From: Astrocystis sublimbata
Taxonomy: Eukaryota > Ascomycota > Sordariomycetes > Xylariales > Xylariaceae
Direction of reading: 5' to 3'
NCBI GenBank assembly: GCA_022453515.1
Contig: JAJNNY010000020.1
Location: 124,001 to 188,000, forward strand
DNA length: 64,000 nucleotides
The number at the start of each line of letters is the position of its first letter. Position 1 is the stretch's first letter. This document shows positions 35,481 through 46,741 of this stretch, piece by piece. The notes under the pieces were generated by a model. It did not search any database. It worked only from the letters and a program-made list of their open reading frames with translations, and was not told the origin of the DNA. The position numbers and the translations under genes were made by a program.

Positions 35481-37838
35481 AGCTGACAGATAGCAGTGAC
35501 TTCGACCAACGATACGAATTTCTCTTATTTCCAGGACACCAGTGACTGCCCTATTGGGATCTATATCGTTTATAGCTAGGCTTTACCTTGCGAACCACCC
35601 TTATGTTGATCGAAGTCACCCAAGAACTGGTTCGTGGGGTATCAGACAGGGTAGCTCAGCAGGGATGCTCGGAAACACTCATGAAAAACTGCATGAGTTA
35701 TTGATGTGAAGCTTGCGGGCGGTATGAGTCGACTGATGCACCAACTTCCTCTTTTTTGAGAAAGTCTTTATTGGGCGAGGAGTAACTATGAGATATTGAG
35801 ATAATGGAACCTGTCGCATTCCCTATGAAACTCCCATACCATCCGCTTCGGGCCGATCGGGGCTCTTGCACAACAATGTGACTAGAATGAATGATTGATA
35901 TTCAGATGGTCCTTGCACCTAGGCGTCTGTTATGCTGACCCAAACATTAGCCCTCGTACCCCAAAATCGCCGAATGTAGTCTCGGGTTGCTCGTACTCAG
36001 TATCCAAGGAGGGCGTTGATGCGAAACCGAGCCAAGGCAACATGCAAAACGCTAAAGGTCAATACGGAAACCTTCTCGTCTGTAGACTCCAGGGTGAATG
36101 AGGTCCTTGAGCCCAACGGTGATTGCCGTGTATGTGACACCATTTGGAATAAGGCCCTTACATATATATTTCTTCTCGTCCACGCTATCAATTTAAATCA
36201 CCTGTGCGCCAAGGAGCCAACAGCGGCACTCTAGTTAGCACATCGCGGGATGGCACCCAAGATTCAGTTAGCCCTTATGAAAACCGTAGCTTTGACACAT
36301 TGGCGCTTGAGACCGCCGAGCCGAACCTCTAATTCCGCCATGCTGGTAAACGGACAATTCCCTGATCATTGGAACCATTCAATGCCATAACTCTCGGTTC
36401 TGCACGGTTCAAGAAATTCGATGGTCAGTTATGACGTATAGCCGCCCAGAGTTCCCCTCATAAATGGCCCTTCTCGGTACTGTCTCTACTCCAAAACCCC
36501 CAAAAGCGAGCCCCAAAGCAAGCTGACATTGCAGCGATGGTGAGAAAAATGAAACGACATCCAATGAAAACGCAGCGTGTGATGGTTCGAAACGGCCCTA
36601 TTAGAGAATATGCCAGCATTGCATGCATGTCGCATGTGAAGTGTGGGGGACGGGATCCTTATAAGCTTGCAGCTTAAGCGTTGGCGATATGCCAGGTACG
36701 GATCCACCATCAGCCCTGACCAGCCACTATCGTGACTATTGTGATCGTGTCCTTACGCGGCGATTTATGGGTACGGGTAGTTAGTGGACCTACCCGCCTG
36801 CACGCGAAATGAAACTCCGAGGTGTTCCTCTTCCTCGGCTCCTCTTCAAACTTTCCCATCTCCCGCGTCCGCTTTATCTCAGAGCTCACGGCATCCAAAC
36901 ACTAACCTAAGCATTTCATAGAATGGCCGTTGAACAGTCAGCCCTGTGATGTGTCTCGATTACTATACAAACACCGCGTTTCACTGAAGAGGCCGGGCGT
37001 AATAGAAAATGTCGACAAACTGCCCGATCTAATCTTGTTTACATCCATGATCCATATCTCCTATTCCTATGACTTCGGCGGGGCCGGAAACGGTCCTCCT
37101 CAAAAGGGCATGTGGCTGGTTGTCTTCAGATGAAAACCTGGTTCAAGTCATAACTTAGCTTTTTCCTGAGCGCTCATTGATTGACAACTGTTCTGAACGA
37201 ATGATGTGAGTAAGGAAATGAAGATTTGAGCGTTGTGCATGATGTTCTAAGCGACGCTTCAACTTCGTGCGATATGGACTGCTGTCAAGTGCACTGAATC
37301 GGACCGCTCGGCCATGCTTCCGCTTCAGTTGAAGATCGGCCATCAGCGATCGATCCCCCGTGGGGTCGGTCCTCTTTGAGCCCCCCTAGCCGAACCCTAG
37401 CCCAGCATGCATGGCGTGCATGGCGAGCATGGAAATCATGGCACTCATCAGTATGGGAAGGGAATGTCGCTTCAGACAGGCCCGAAGATTCAGCGACGCA
37501 ATTCGGCGGAGCACCACCGAGCTGTGCACGGGCGGCAACTATACCTTGTCCCTGAGTCTCCAACGTCGGCCGGTCTATTGTTGTTCAGCATCGGCCGTTC
37601 GTCAAGCAGTCCAACCGACATAGGTCCGTCGAAATCCTTGGCCATACCCGTTGAAGAAGTCGATCGACAAAACACCAGATGGGCCTTCAATCCTTCATCC
37701 TTCGCGAGCGAAAGGTGAAACGACCTCTTCTATAAAGTTGTCACGATGCACGCTCTTGTGGTTTTCGCTTTTGGTTTTGGAGCACCACCAAGCTTTCCTC
37801 CTCTGGTCTCATAGTCTCTGCTGCCACCAACCGCCAAC
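35481..37838. other. Long spacer upstream of alpha-amylase
   Basis: About 2.4 kb. Short open frames are unconvincing. The right end is the amylase promoter, with a TATA box at 37731. I found no exact paired CGG motif of the AmyR type with the expected spacing. Confidence 0.5.
37731..37737 (+). promoter_or_regulatory. TATA box of the alpha-amylase gene
   Basis: TATAAAG lies 108 bases upstream of the amylase ATG, in the position of a fungal core promoter. Judged by motif and spacing only. Confidence 0.55.
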
Positions 37839-39337
37839 ATGCGTGTCACCGGCTCCTCAATCGTTCTCCTTTCGCAGATGCTCCTGCCCGCTCTTGCGGC
37901 GGACGCAGATGCATGGAAGTCTCGCAACATCTACTTTGCGTTGACTGATCGTATCTCTAAAGGAGATGACAACACCGACGCTTGCGGCGACCTTGGCAGC
38001 TACTGCGGTGGCACCTTCAAGGGTCTCGAATCCAAGCTTGACTACATCGCAGGCATGGGATTCGATGCCATCTGGATCACCCCTGTTATCACGAGTAAGC
38101 CTGCTTCAACCAACGACTAACCAGATGTACTGTATACTAATCGGTCGAACAATCAGACAGCGAAGGAGGCTACCACGGCTACTGGGCACAGGATCTCTAT
38201 GGCATCAACGAGAACCACGGCACTGCCGAGGAACTCAAGAGCCTCGTGAGCGCTGCCCACGACAAGGTAGGATTTCCCCATGACGTTTCGACTATCTCAT
38301 CAGTATCTGACTAACTGAAATAGGGCATCTACATGATGGTCGATGTCGTCGCGAACCACATGGGCATGGCAAACATCCAGGACAACGCCCCTGAGCCCAT
38401 GAACAAGGATAGCTCATACCACGACAAGTGCGAAGTCAACTACGATGACCAGAACAGCGTGGAGCAGTGCTGGGTGGCGGATCTGCCCGACGTCAACACT
38501 GAGAACCAGGAGGTCATCGACTTCTACCAGACCTGGATCAAGTACCTCGTCAGCGAGTACGACTTCGATGGTGTTCGTATCGATACCGTCAAGCACGTCT
38601 CGAAGGACTTCTGGCCCGGCTTCTCGTCCGCCGCCGGCGTCTACACCATCGGTGAAGTCTTCGATGGCGATGTCGACTTCGTTGCTGGATACTCTGGCAC
38701 CATGGACGGCCTGCTGAACTACCCCATCTACTACCCCATGAACCGCTTCTACCAGCAGCAAGGCAGCGCGCAGGAGATGGCCGACATGCACGACATCATC
38801 GGCTCCAAGTTTCCCGACCCTACCACCCTCGGCACCTTCCTTGACAACCACGACAACGCTCGCTGGTTGAGCCAGAAGGACGACACCACCCTCCTTGCGA
38901 ACTGTCTAGCCTACGTCATCCTCTCCCGCGGTATCCCCATCGTGTACTACGGTACTGAGCAGGGCTACGCCGGTGGCAATGACCCCGCCAACCGTGAGGA
39001 CCTGTGGCGCAGCGGCTATAACACCGACGCCGACCTGTACAAGACCATCTCCAAGCTGTCTGCCGCCAGGAAGGCTGCCGGTGGTCTTGCAGGCGACGAC
39101 CAGAAGCACCTGTACATCGCCGACAACGCCTACGCCTGGAGCCGAGCCGACGGCGACCTCATCGTCCTCACCACCAACGGCGGATCTGGATCCAGCGGCA
39201 ACCACTGCTTCGACTCGCAGAAGCCCAACGGCTCGTGGAACAACACCATGGCCGACGGAACCATCGAGTCGGACGGCAACGGACAGCTCTGCATCGATAT
39301 CCAGGATGGTCAGCCCGTGGTGCTGGTTGCTTCCTAA
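37839..39337 (+). CDS. Secreted alpha-amylase (GH13)
   Basis: Exons 37839-38094, 38157-38266 and 38324-39337, with introns of 62 and 57 nt, give 459 residues. A signal peptide ends near AALA-AD (about 20). The barrel motifs are in order: DVVANHM (region I), [11 protein letters not shown] with nucleophile Asp209, IGEVF with acid/base Glu233, and FLDNHD with Asp299. These numbers lie within two or three residues of the fungal TAKA-amylase triad. The enzyme hydrolyses internal alpha-1,4 bonds of starch or glycogen outside the cell. No starch-binding module follows, and the protein ends soon after the domain C beta-sandwich. The gene stands alone, with no other amylolytic gene beside it. Confidence 0.96.
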
Positions 39338-40864
39338 ATACCACATATGATGAATGAGATAATGAGGGAAGATGTCTCACTTGAGTGGGGAACATCGAGG
39401 TGCTGATAATGAAGAGACTCTCACCATAGCACCTGGCAAATACTACCTTTCTGTGAAGGTGCTTAATTGGGAGCCAAACTACTTACTAGATTAGTTTCTT
39501 CTCATGCGCCCCAGATGATTAATACCAAATCAGATAAATTTCAAATGATCAATGATTTGCTGCCCTCCCTCGTCGCACATGTGAATGAATTCGCTACCAA
39601 GACTCACTGTTTTCGCTACCCTCTCATTCATATGGCGAGCTTAAACATGATCATGTAATCACCTCCAAGCTTAACCTTGAAGCTGTTGGGTTTAGTTCTT
39701 TGAGAGACCGAGATCATTGTGAGTCGACTGCCCGCTTCTAGAGCATACATCTCCGACTTAAAGGATGGCGCTTACTTGCTTGACACTCAAAAAGTTTTAA
39801 CCTAACCCCTGGCCCCATACCTCTCATAGGTACCTAGGTAGTAAAATACGTGAAGTCATTGTTGGCAATCAAGAAACAAATGTTGTTTTAGGAATGACCA
39901 AGCGAGTAAGCAGGCGATAGACGGACTTTGTAGCAGATGTGCACCGACCTCAGAGTACTACCTCTTTCCACTGTGCACGTTCAACAGAGCTACTCAAACA
40001 TTATGTAATGCCACCGGTAATCGCAGGCAGTCGCCGAAGGCATGTGAACAGGTCCCATCACAGCCTCCACAACGTATGCAATCCCAGCATCGTGTATACC
40101 AAAATACCTCAATGCCCAGCCTCGCAAGTCTCCTGACCTATACCACATCAGCTTGGCAATGTGACCGTCACGCCTCGAGGGGATCCATCATCTGATTCGC
40201 CCTCGACGTTTCCGAGTTACACGGGAATCCCGTCTCCCGCAATCGGACGCCGACGAACATGTGGGTTCTAGGCAACCCCTGGGTAGGGGTGCTGTAGCAT
40301 CCGGGCGGGCGGATCCGCGTCGATAGTTCGGTACGGCGTGGGTCGGTTGCCGCTTTTGGGCGTTCGCGACCAGACCACGTGCGTTACCTGTGTAGCTTTT
40401 GGGCCTCACGGGACAGGATGCCAATGTCAATATCTGCGAACACCTGATGGTGAACTACGGTCTTGTCGTGCATCTTGTTGAGAAGGGTTCCTTTGGGGGG
40501 TATGGGGCTGGGTTGGTGGTCGAATCATACGACGGGCTGCCTCGACTATAAGTATCTAATTACTCCAGGAGCAGCTTCGAAGTTGTGGTAATCCAATCAA
40601 ACAAGGTCACTTTTAAGCTTTGAGGAATACCGCCTTTTCAATATCTGCCTGCGAGTTTCAGGGATATTCCGAAGTCGTCAGCATTAAAATATCATTTATT
40701 TTGATAAAATCCCTTCTTAACTCACTTCGATCGGTTGAGAAGTCAGCGTGCACTAAGATTGGCAAATCGAAGAGACTCGCGTTGTCTTCTGGGAAAGAAA
40801 GAGAAAGACGCAACCGCCAATCAGAGCATCCCTCATATCTTGGATATTTCTACACTTCATCATC
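39338..40864. other. Intergenic spacer
   Basis: About 1.5 kb. A perfect TACCTAGGTA palindrome lies at 39831-39840. No gene is supported. The right part is the leader of the Cys-Asp-Arg repeat protein. Confidence 0.5.
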
Positions 40865-41371
40865 ATGTCGCCATTCTCACCCATCCGGTTCCAAAGCGAC
40901 AACCAACAAGACCCCCCGCCCGTCGAGGTTCAGAGCCTACAGCCCGGCGCCGTAGAGCCCATGAAGCCTGTGGTCCAGCCTCCCCCCTCGCTGCCCTCTC
41001 CATGTCACATCCACGGCAGCATAGACGAGAACGTCGACACCCACAACAAGCCTCATAAACGGAAGCGTGTGCGTGCCTCGGGCGAGGGCAAGACCTGGGG
41101 CGACTGCTTCTCGGACTTTTGGGAAAGCTGGTGTTGCTGTGACCGGTTCTGCGATCGGGGCTGCGACCGGTTTTTCGATCGCTTCTGTGATAGGGGCTGT
41201 GACAGGGGCTGTGACAGGGGCTGCGATAGGTTCTTCGACAGAATGTGCGATCGCTGCTGTGATCGGTGTTGTGATCGGTGCTGTGACCGATGCTGCGATA
41301 GGTGTTGTGATAGGTGTTGTGATCGGTGTTGTGATAAGTGCTGTGGTGCTTGCGAGAGGTCTGGTGAATAA
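40865..41371 (+). CDS. Cys-Asp-Arg tandem-repeat protein, unknown function
   Basis: A single exon of 168 residues from a clear ATG. Residues 1-90 are proline-rich and then basic (KPHKRKRVRASGEGKTWGD), with one tryptophan-rich turn (DFWESWCC). Residues 92-159 consist of 17 four-residue units of the form C/F-D-R/K-x, the last eight having Cys in the fourth place, so cysteines fall at i, i+3, i+4, i+7. A short tail ends the chain. There is no signal peptide. The dense cysteine spacing suggests metal binding or a disulfide or acylated structure at a membrane face, but no known family is certain. The frame choice is supported by the non-repeat N-terminus; the repeat is open in other frames too because 12 is a multiple of three. 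Reality of the protein needs transcript data. Confidence 0.6.
   Translation: MSPFSPIRFQSDNQQDPPPVEVQSLQPGAVEPMKPVVQPPPSLPSPCHIHGSIDENVDTHNKPHKRKRVRASGEGKTWGDCFSDFWESWCCCDRFCDRGCDRFFDRFCDRGCDRGCDRGCDRFFDRMCDRCCDRCCDRCCDRCCDRCCDRCCDRCCDKCCGACERSGE
41138..41341 (+). repeat. 17 tandem 12-bp units within the CDR protein gene
   Basis: Seventeen units with variants of tgygaycggtgy lie head to tail. Early units differ (ggc or ttc in the last codon), while the last eight units are nearly homogeneous, which suggests recent local expansion. Confidence 0.85.
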
Positions 41372-42259
41372 GGGGCATCGAAGGAAGTTTGTTTAGGTTT
41401 TGATTCACTAGCGTATCATTGTCAATTGTTTTCATGTTCTAAGCTTGATGGGCAGAATCGTTTGCGAGAGGGATTGGAGGTCAGTTCGATGGGATAGCAG
41501 TATCGCATATCAAATATCTGTTTCATCGCTGTGATTTGGCAACTTCAAGAATCAGGGTTTTTGGAACAAGGGAGGCATATGAGGATTATATATTGGCTTG
41601 CTTGTATCACAAGTTGATATCTAATTCACTTAACATCGCTGTTAAATTTCCATGTTCATTTTGCGGTTGCCCAGTTATGGGGCACTGTTTAAAATAGCAA
41701 GATGGTTGAAACTAAGAACACTGACAGATAAACTTCCGCTATTATCCGACAGCGAAATTCCTCGGGAAACAGTCACTGCTGCCAAATGGCTTTTGTAGTT
41801 TTAAGGTGAGCTGTTCATTAGCTGTTCCATTACGATGCATGTCATCTATTTCTAATTCTACATAGTATCTACGCCTCAGTACGTTCTTGTCGCGGAGTGG
41901 TAACATTTATACACTTAATCCTCCCCGGGATTTAACATTGTCGTTATTTCCGTGACAGTTCTGCTACGGCATGCAGCAGACATGCAGTCCCACAACTGTG
42001 ATCGCAGCTGTAATGCTGTCATGTTGACCCTTACAGGCAGTAAGGTTATCGTCAACAACCAATCATACAACAATAATGCTATGTCATCGTCGATCGCGTA
42101 TTGTTTTCGTTGACAGCTGAGGGCCGACGAATAACCTACAGATGCACTGCGCCACAGCGACTTACGTCACTTTCCCCTGAGCGATCTTTTCTTACCAAAT
42201 AAGTACATTCATTCCCTAATCCCAACTCTAGCTGATTCTGACATAACGACACTTCCGCT
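41372..42259. other. Intergenic spacer
   Basis: About 0.9 kb of moderately AT-rich sequence with the presumed promoter of the next gene. No gene is recognised. Confidence 0.5.
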
Positions 42260-43579
42260 ATGGAGTCCGCGAACGTCTTCCGTCTCAATTTTCAGAGTCA
42301 CGATATATCATTTTCGGACTGGATCTCGCTGATAACCCTTGCCCTAGCACCTCTAATTGCTCATATCCTTGCGGGCGCACCTCAACCATCGTATCTCGTG
42401 ACAACGCGACCCAAGTGGCATGATCGTCTTGTGCTTTATAATCCAACGTCTATACTATGGCGTTACTCAGCAATTGCTGATCGACGCCTACGAGCGATAG
42501 ATTGGAACCAGGAAGATATAGCAGCTGCCAACCCACTTTTCTGGACGTCTCATGGCTGGGATGGATCGGAGGATATGGTTCAGCTCTCGAGACCATACTG
42601 CCTCCGGCTGCCTGATCGCTCACATGCCGCCTTGTTCTCTGCAGACTCGATGAAGACAGTCATCGTTACGCTGCAAGGTGCTCAGGCCGCGTACGTCCTT
42701 GTGGGGACCTTTTGTGGTGTGCACGAGTTCTCTGCAAATCTAGGTGTAGATACGGCCTTTTCCACATTTGCGATTTTCAGCCTATGGCGTCTCGGCGAAG
42801 CCATGTGGCTTACAGACGACTATATGTTTACGTTCAAGCATAGTGTAATAAAGCCGTCGTTCAACCTCGAGCGTACAGAGCGTTCATTCGACAGCCTTCT
42901 AGAGCGCACTTCTATCGACACGGGTCTCATTGGTCGATACAAGCCCACCTCTACTTGGCCCAGTCGATTATGTCGCACCGCATACATCGTCGCCTTAGCG
43001 AGCTTCTGGGTTATCGATGTCTTGCTCAGTCTTCCGGTGTGCTGGTCCGGATACCCTTGCAAAGATGGGTTCAATCATGCAGCATCAACTGTCATCCAAA
43101 TCGTCTTTCTGTTCACCATTGCAACATCATCGCTTATTCTCCATCTCTACTATTTCTACAAAGGGCGCACTACCTCGACTATCATACCTTGCATTTCTTC
43201 AACATGGTATAAGATTTATAGCTTCGCGATTGCCCTCGCAGCAGTTACACTTCTGGTTCTCTCAGCAGTTGAGACGAGGAAAACTCCCTGCGGGAAATAC
43301 ACGAAGTTGCCAGGGCAGATTGGAGATGTCGCAGCGTGCAGCTGGGACCAGTGGTATATTCCCTTCAATGCAAATGGGACAGATGGAGAGGCATTTGGGA
43401 TCGCTTTCCGTGACTCATCCCGCGAACTCCCCGCCGAATATCACTCGAGGGCCCAAGACGGGCTTTGGGTTTACAACTTCACAGAGGGCGCATGCATCAT
43501 GGCTAATCGGCCAACAGTATCTCAGAAACCGATTGCTGTCGAGACCCTAAACACACATGTTGACCCGATTCCTACATGA
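42260..43579 (+). CDS. Fungal multi-pass membrane protein, unknown function
   Basis: One exon of 439 residues starting at the ATG at 42260. Hydrophobic segments lie at about 20-36 (ISLITLALAPLIAHIL), about 160-178, 240-261 (IVALASFWVIDVLLSL), 273-295 (IVFLFTIATSSLILHLY) and 308-327 (IYSFAIALAAVTLLV). The C-terminal region after 330 has two or three cysteines and Asn-X-Ser/Thr sites (NGT, NFT) and probably faces outside. An N-terminal soluble stretch (KWHDRLVLYNPTSILWRY) recalls fungal membrane proteins of unknown role. No enzyme motif is seen. The downstream neighbour is the tannase-like esterase, tail to tail, only 150 bases apart. Confidence 0.75.
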   Translation: MESANVFRLNFQSHDISFSDWISLITLALAPLIAHILAGAPQPSYLVTTRPKWHDRLVLYNPTSILWRYSAIADRRLRAIDWNQEDIAAANPLFWTSHGWDGSEDMVQLSRPYCLRLPDRSHAALFSADSMKTVIVTLQGAQAAYVLVGTFCGVHEFSANLGVDTAFSTFAIFSLWRLGEAMWLTDDYMFTFKHSVIKPSFNLERTERSFDSLLERTSIDTGLIGRYKPTSTWPSRLCRTAYIVALASFWVIDVLLSLPVCWSGYPCKDGFNHAASTVIQIVFLFTIATSSLILHLYYFYKGRTTSTIIPCISSTWYKIYSFAIALAAVTLLVLSAVETRKTPCGKYTKLPGQIGDVAACSWDQWYIPFNANGTDGEAFGIAFRDSSRELPAEYHSRAQDGLWVYNFTEGACIMANRPTVSQKPIAVETLNTHVDPIPT

Positions 43580-43729
43580 TAATTTATCCGAGCATCTCGT
43601 AACACGTTTGATTCGTTTCTTCAACTTGATGCTGGACATCTCGGAGGATTAAGACGAAAGTAACTCTCAAGGATTCTTCACAAATTCGAGGTCTCACGGT
43701 CTCTTGACTAGCGAGTATGTTTGAATTGT

Positions 43730-45624
43730 CTACAAATACAACATAAAAAGCCCCAACACGGCTAAAGCGCTGTAAAGAGAGCTGTGTGCGAAGCTACTTG
43801 GGGCATCCGCAGTTCTCATCCCAGAGTCATGACCATCGCTACAAGACCAATATATAGTTCCGTTATCTTTCCCACCAACTGTCTTAATTTGTGCCTTTTG
43901 AGGGTAAGGGCACAAGACACGCTTCTGGTTCTTACCGTCCGTGGTGTTGACCTGCACCGGTGTCTGTGTCGGCGCTGTGCCGTTCTCTACCCAAGCGCGC
44001 AGCTGCGCAAAAAGCTGGCTGGGCTGCCCACCTCGTCCGCCCCAGCAGTGACTCAAACCCGGCGATTCGAAGTGCCGGTAGAAGTTGTCGATGTCGGGAA
44101 ATGCGGAGGCTACGGCATTGTAGTACTGCTGGGAACCTTTGGGAGGGATGAGTGAGTCGGCCTAGCGCCGCAATATGCGGTATTAGCGAAAGCAGCCTGA
44201 TGCCTATTGTGACTACTTGGCATGTATTCATGAATATGCACGCGATGAAAAAAATAGAGAATAGCTGGGACTTACCAGTCCGTGGAATGTCAGTAACTTG
44301 CCCCCGGCTTTCTCGAAACCTGTCAGATCGGGGTCGCTGGTTCCCATAGCAGACTCGTACTTGACATGGCTTTGATGCACGAAATAATCGAATTCAGCGA
44401 ACGTCAAGTTAGCTTCGGAATAGCTGAAATTCAAATCCCTGGCTATGAAGCTCTGTAACCATGAGGTAGCGATGATGGCGGGGGCGCCGGTGCAGGTTCC
44501 CGTGGTGCAGTTCGTTATCGCAGGTGCGGGCAGCCCGAGCGAGAGTGGGTTGACGCCGGTCACGTCGGTTCCGATATTATAGCCGTACCAGATTGGATTT
44601 CCCTCTGTTGTTCTGGATCCCTGCGAGGTCGCGTTAAATACGATCGCGGCAGTGTTGGTCACCTTGATCTGACCACCTGTGTCAGCGCAGTCGATAGATT
44701 TCCCGACTACCGAAAAGGGGTCGAAAGTGTCGAAGCAAGCGTCAACGTCAGAAATGATGCCGTCCACAAGGCCGTCTTGTCCGTCGCAGCTCGAAACAGC
44801 GGCAGCGACGATCGCATCTAGTTCGCAATTGTACGGATAGGCATTCATCATGTTCATGAGCTGTTGCGCCCAGAGAAGAGAGGCTAGCCACCTGTTCCAG
44901 TTGATGGCTGGGGCACCGGCTGCGATGCCGTCGTATAGTCTTGGATAGAGCTGTGCGATCTGGAGGCCTTGCCGGCCACCTTGCGAGCAACCATTCCAGT
45001 AAGAGAAGTCTGGACCTTTCCCGTAAAAGTCCTGAATGATCTTCTTACTCATATACGCCTTGAATTTGTTCGTCAGTACGAACAAGGAGAAGCACAGCTT
45101 GCGAGATACTTTAAACAAGGGAGAAAAGGCCGAGTACAGTCACTGCTGCTTACCTGATCCTCAAGCGATGTATAACCGAGATTCTGCAGCAGATACATGT
45201 TGACATTTCCTGGACTTAGTAGCGCCCAAGTGGGTGAAAACGCGAATCCCAGGCCTGCATCTGTCGTGCTGGTGGCATATCCATCACCCAAAGCCCCTTG
45301 CATAGTAACGTAGGAGAGCTCGAAACGGCCGGCAGCATATCCACTTCCGCCGACAGCCTGGAACCGACCGTTCCAGTTGTCAGCAGGAAGCCAGGTCTCG
45401 ACGATGACAGTGTCATTCTGTCCCGGATGAGTATAGGAAACTGTGACGTTGCAGAAGGTGGCGTTTGAGAGCTCGAGACCTGGTTGAGTGTATCGGTAAA
45501 TCGACGGGACAGATGCGCTGTAGTTTGTCACAAGATGAGTGTTGATGCCGAGAATTTCCGTTCCAAAAATCCCAGAAACATTGAAGCTTCCAGGCACACA
45601 GCGCTCGGACAAGGAGGAAAACAT
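43730..45624 (-). CDS. Tannase/feruloyl esterase family protein with hydrophobic C-tail
   Basis: Exons 45154-45624, 44276-45058 and 43730-44161, with introns of 95 and 114 nt, give 561 residues. The nucleophile serine lies in YWNGCSQGGRQG at about residue 178, with the typical disulfide-forming cysteine beside it. DSLIPPKGSQQYY carries the acid, and LSHCWGG carries the histidine and second cysteine. DNWNGRFQAVGGSGYAAG near residue 80 is also characteristic. The family hydrolyses aromatic ester bonds such as feruloyl or galloyl esters, usually outside the cell. Two oddities stand out. No signal peptide is seen at the chosen ATG (MFSSLSERC). The chain ends in a serine/alanine stretch plus a 14-residue hydrophobic tail, as in GPI-anchored proteins. 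A short upstream signal exon may be missed. Confidence 0.88.
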
Positions 45625-46741
45625 TATGGCCGGTAGCTGTTACAAGCCTCGAGGTCTATCGCCACAGATGAATAGTTGTGTGTAGAGAAACACCACGTAG
45701 GTCAAAGAAACTCCCTGTCGATCTTTTGCCAAGATTTCCAGGCTCACCTTTATGGGCTGTCTATACCGCTCGATCAATTTGTACCAAATGGAGTTCCTTT
45801 GTTCGTGACATTCTAGCAGTGACAAAAGATCTTGTCACCCTTTCTCACGGTGTAGGCTCACTGCTGCCCCTCCCTTAAACCGAGGTTTACGATGATTTGA
45901 TTTTACAAAACTCAAATCCATTCATTTGCCGTAAGATTAAATGTTAGTTGAAAAGGCAGGACCTCGGTAAAGTCTAGGAGCTGAAGTCTGCTACCATTTC
46001 GTCCGGCACTGATCCTACCATTTACTGCCAGATTTCAAGTGAATAGCGTCTCAATTCCATTCTTTTGATTAGGGGACTACATACACAGGGTCCTTGTTTC
46101 TCTAGATGTGGAAGTTTTATTATTACTCTGAGTGAAATACACCGCTTTATTAGTACGACGTGGATCACTTTACATTTTGAGCAGGTCCAATCCAGACTAG
46201 GAAACTCTGTGTCCTCTAGGGTGCGTCACTCAGCCCTGGGAACTACTGAGAGATCTGCTTTGTTACATGAATCCTTCTTGGGTATCAGCTAAGACAGCTT
46301 CATTCACCTAGTCTACCTAGCTAGGTAGGTAGTGTAGGTATGTTTAAGGGCTAGAAGCTAAAGCCGGAGCCCCTAAAAACTACTTGCAAGGGCCTTAACT
46401 GTGCACTTCATGCCACTATGAATGTAATTAGACTAGATCAGACAGACTGTAATGTGTCATAATCAATGCAAGGCGACTGATCAAAGAATGGATTATGCCC
46501 AAAAAGGACTTTATGAGTTGCAAAAAAACGTGAAATACAAAAAGGGTAACGTAGGCATGCAGGTCATTACTTCCTCCAAGAGTCAACTTTGTTGCCATGT
46601 ACCTAAAAGATTGCCCCGTTGGCTCACTGTCCGTCTCTTGAGACTTTTCCTTCTGAAGGCAGGAATTACGCATGCATTTGTTTCAATGCCATGCCATTCC
46701 CAAGCCAAAGCCCTTCTCTGCTCCTCAATTTCGATCATGGA
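45625..46741. other. Spacer between esterase and Clr5 gene
   Basis: No gene is supported. A (C)TAGGTAGG-type simple repeat lies near 46314-46335. The left part may contain an unrecognised signal-peptide exon of the esterase. Confidence 0.45.

Noticed and set aside
41138..41341. CRISPR-like array
   Set aside because: The units are 12 bp without spacers, lie inside an open frame, and the genome is eukaryotic.
40863..41435. Minus-strand open frame of 190 codons with His/Tyr repeats
   Set aside because: It is open only because the opposite-strand 12-bp repeat has no stop in any frame. Its non-repeat parts do not look like protein.
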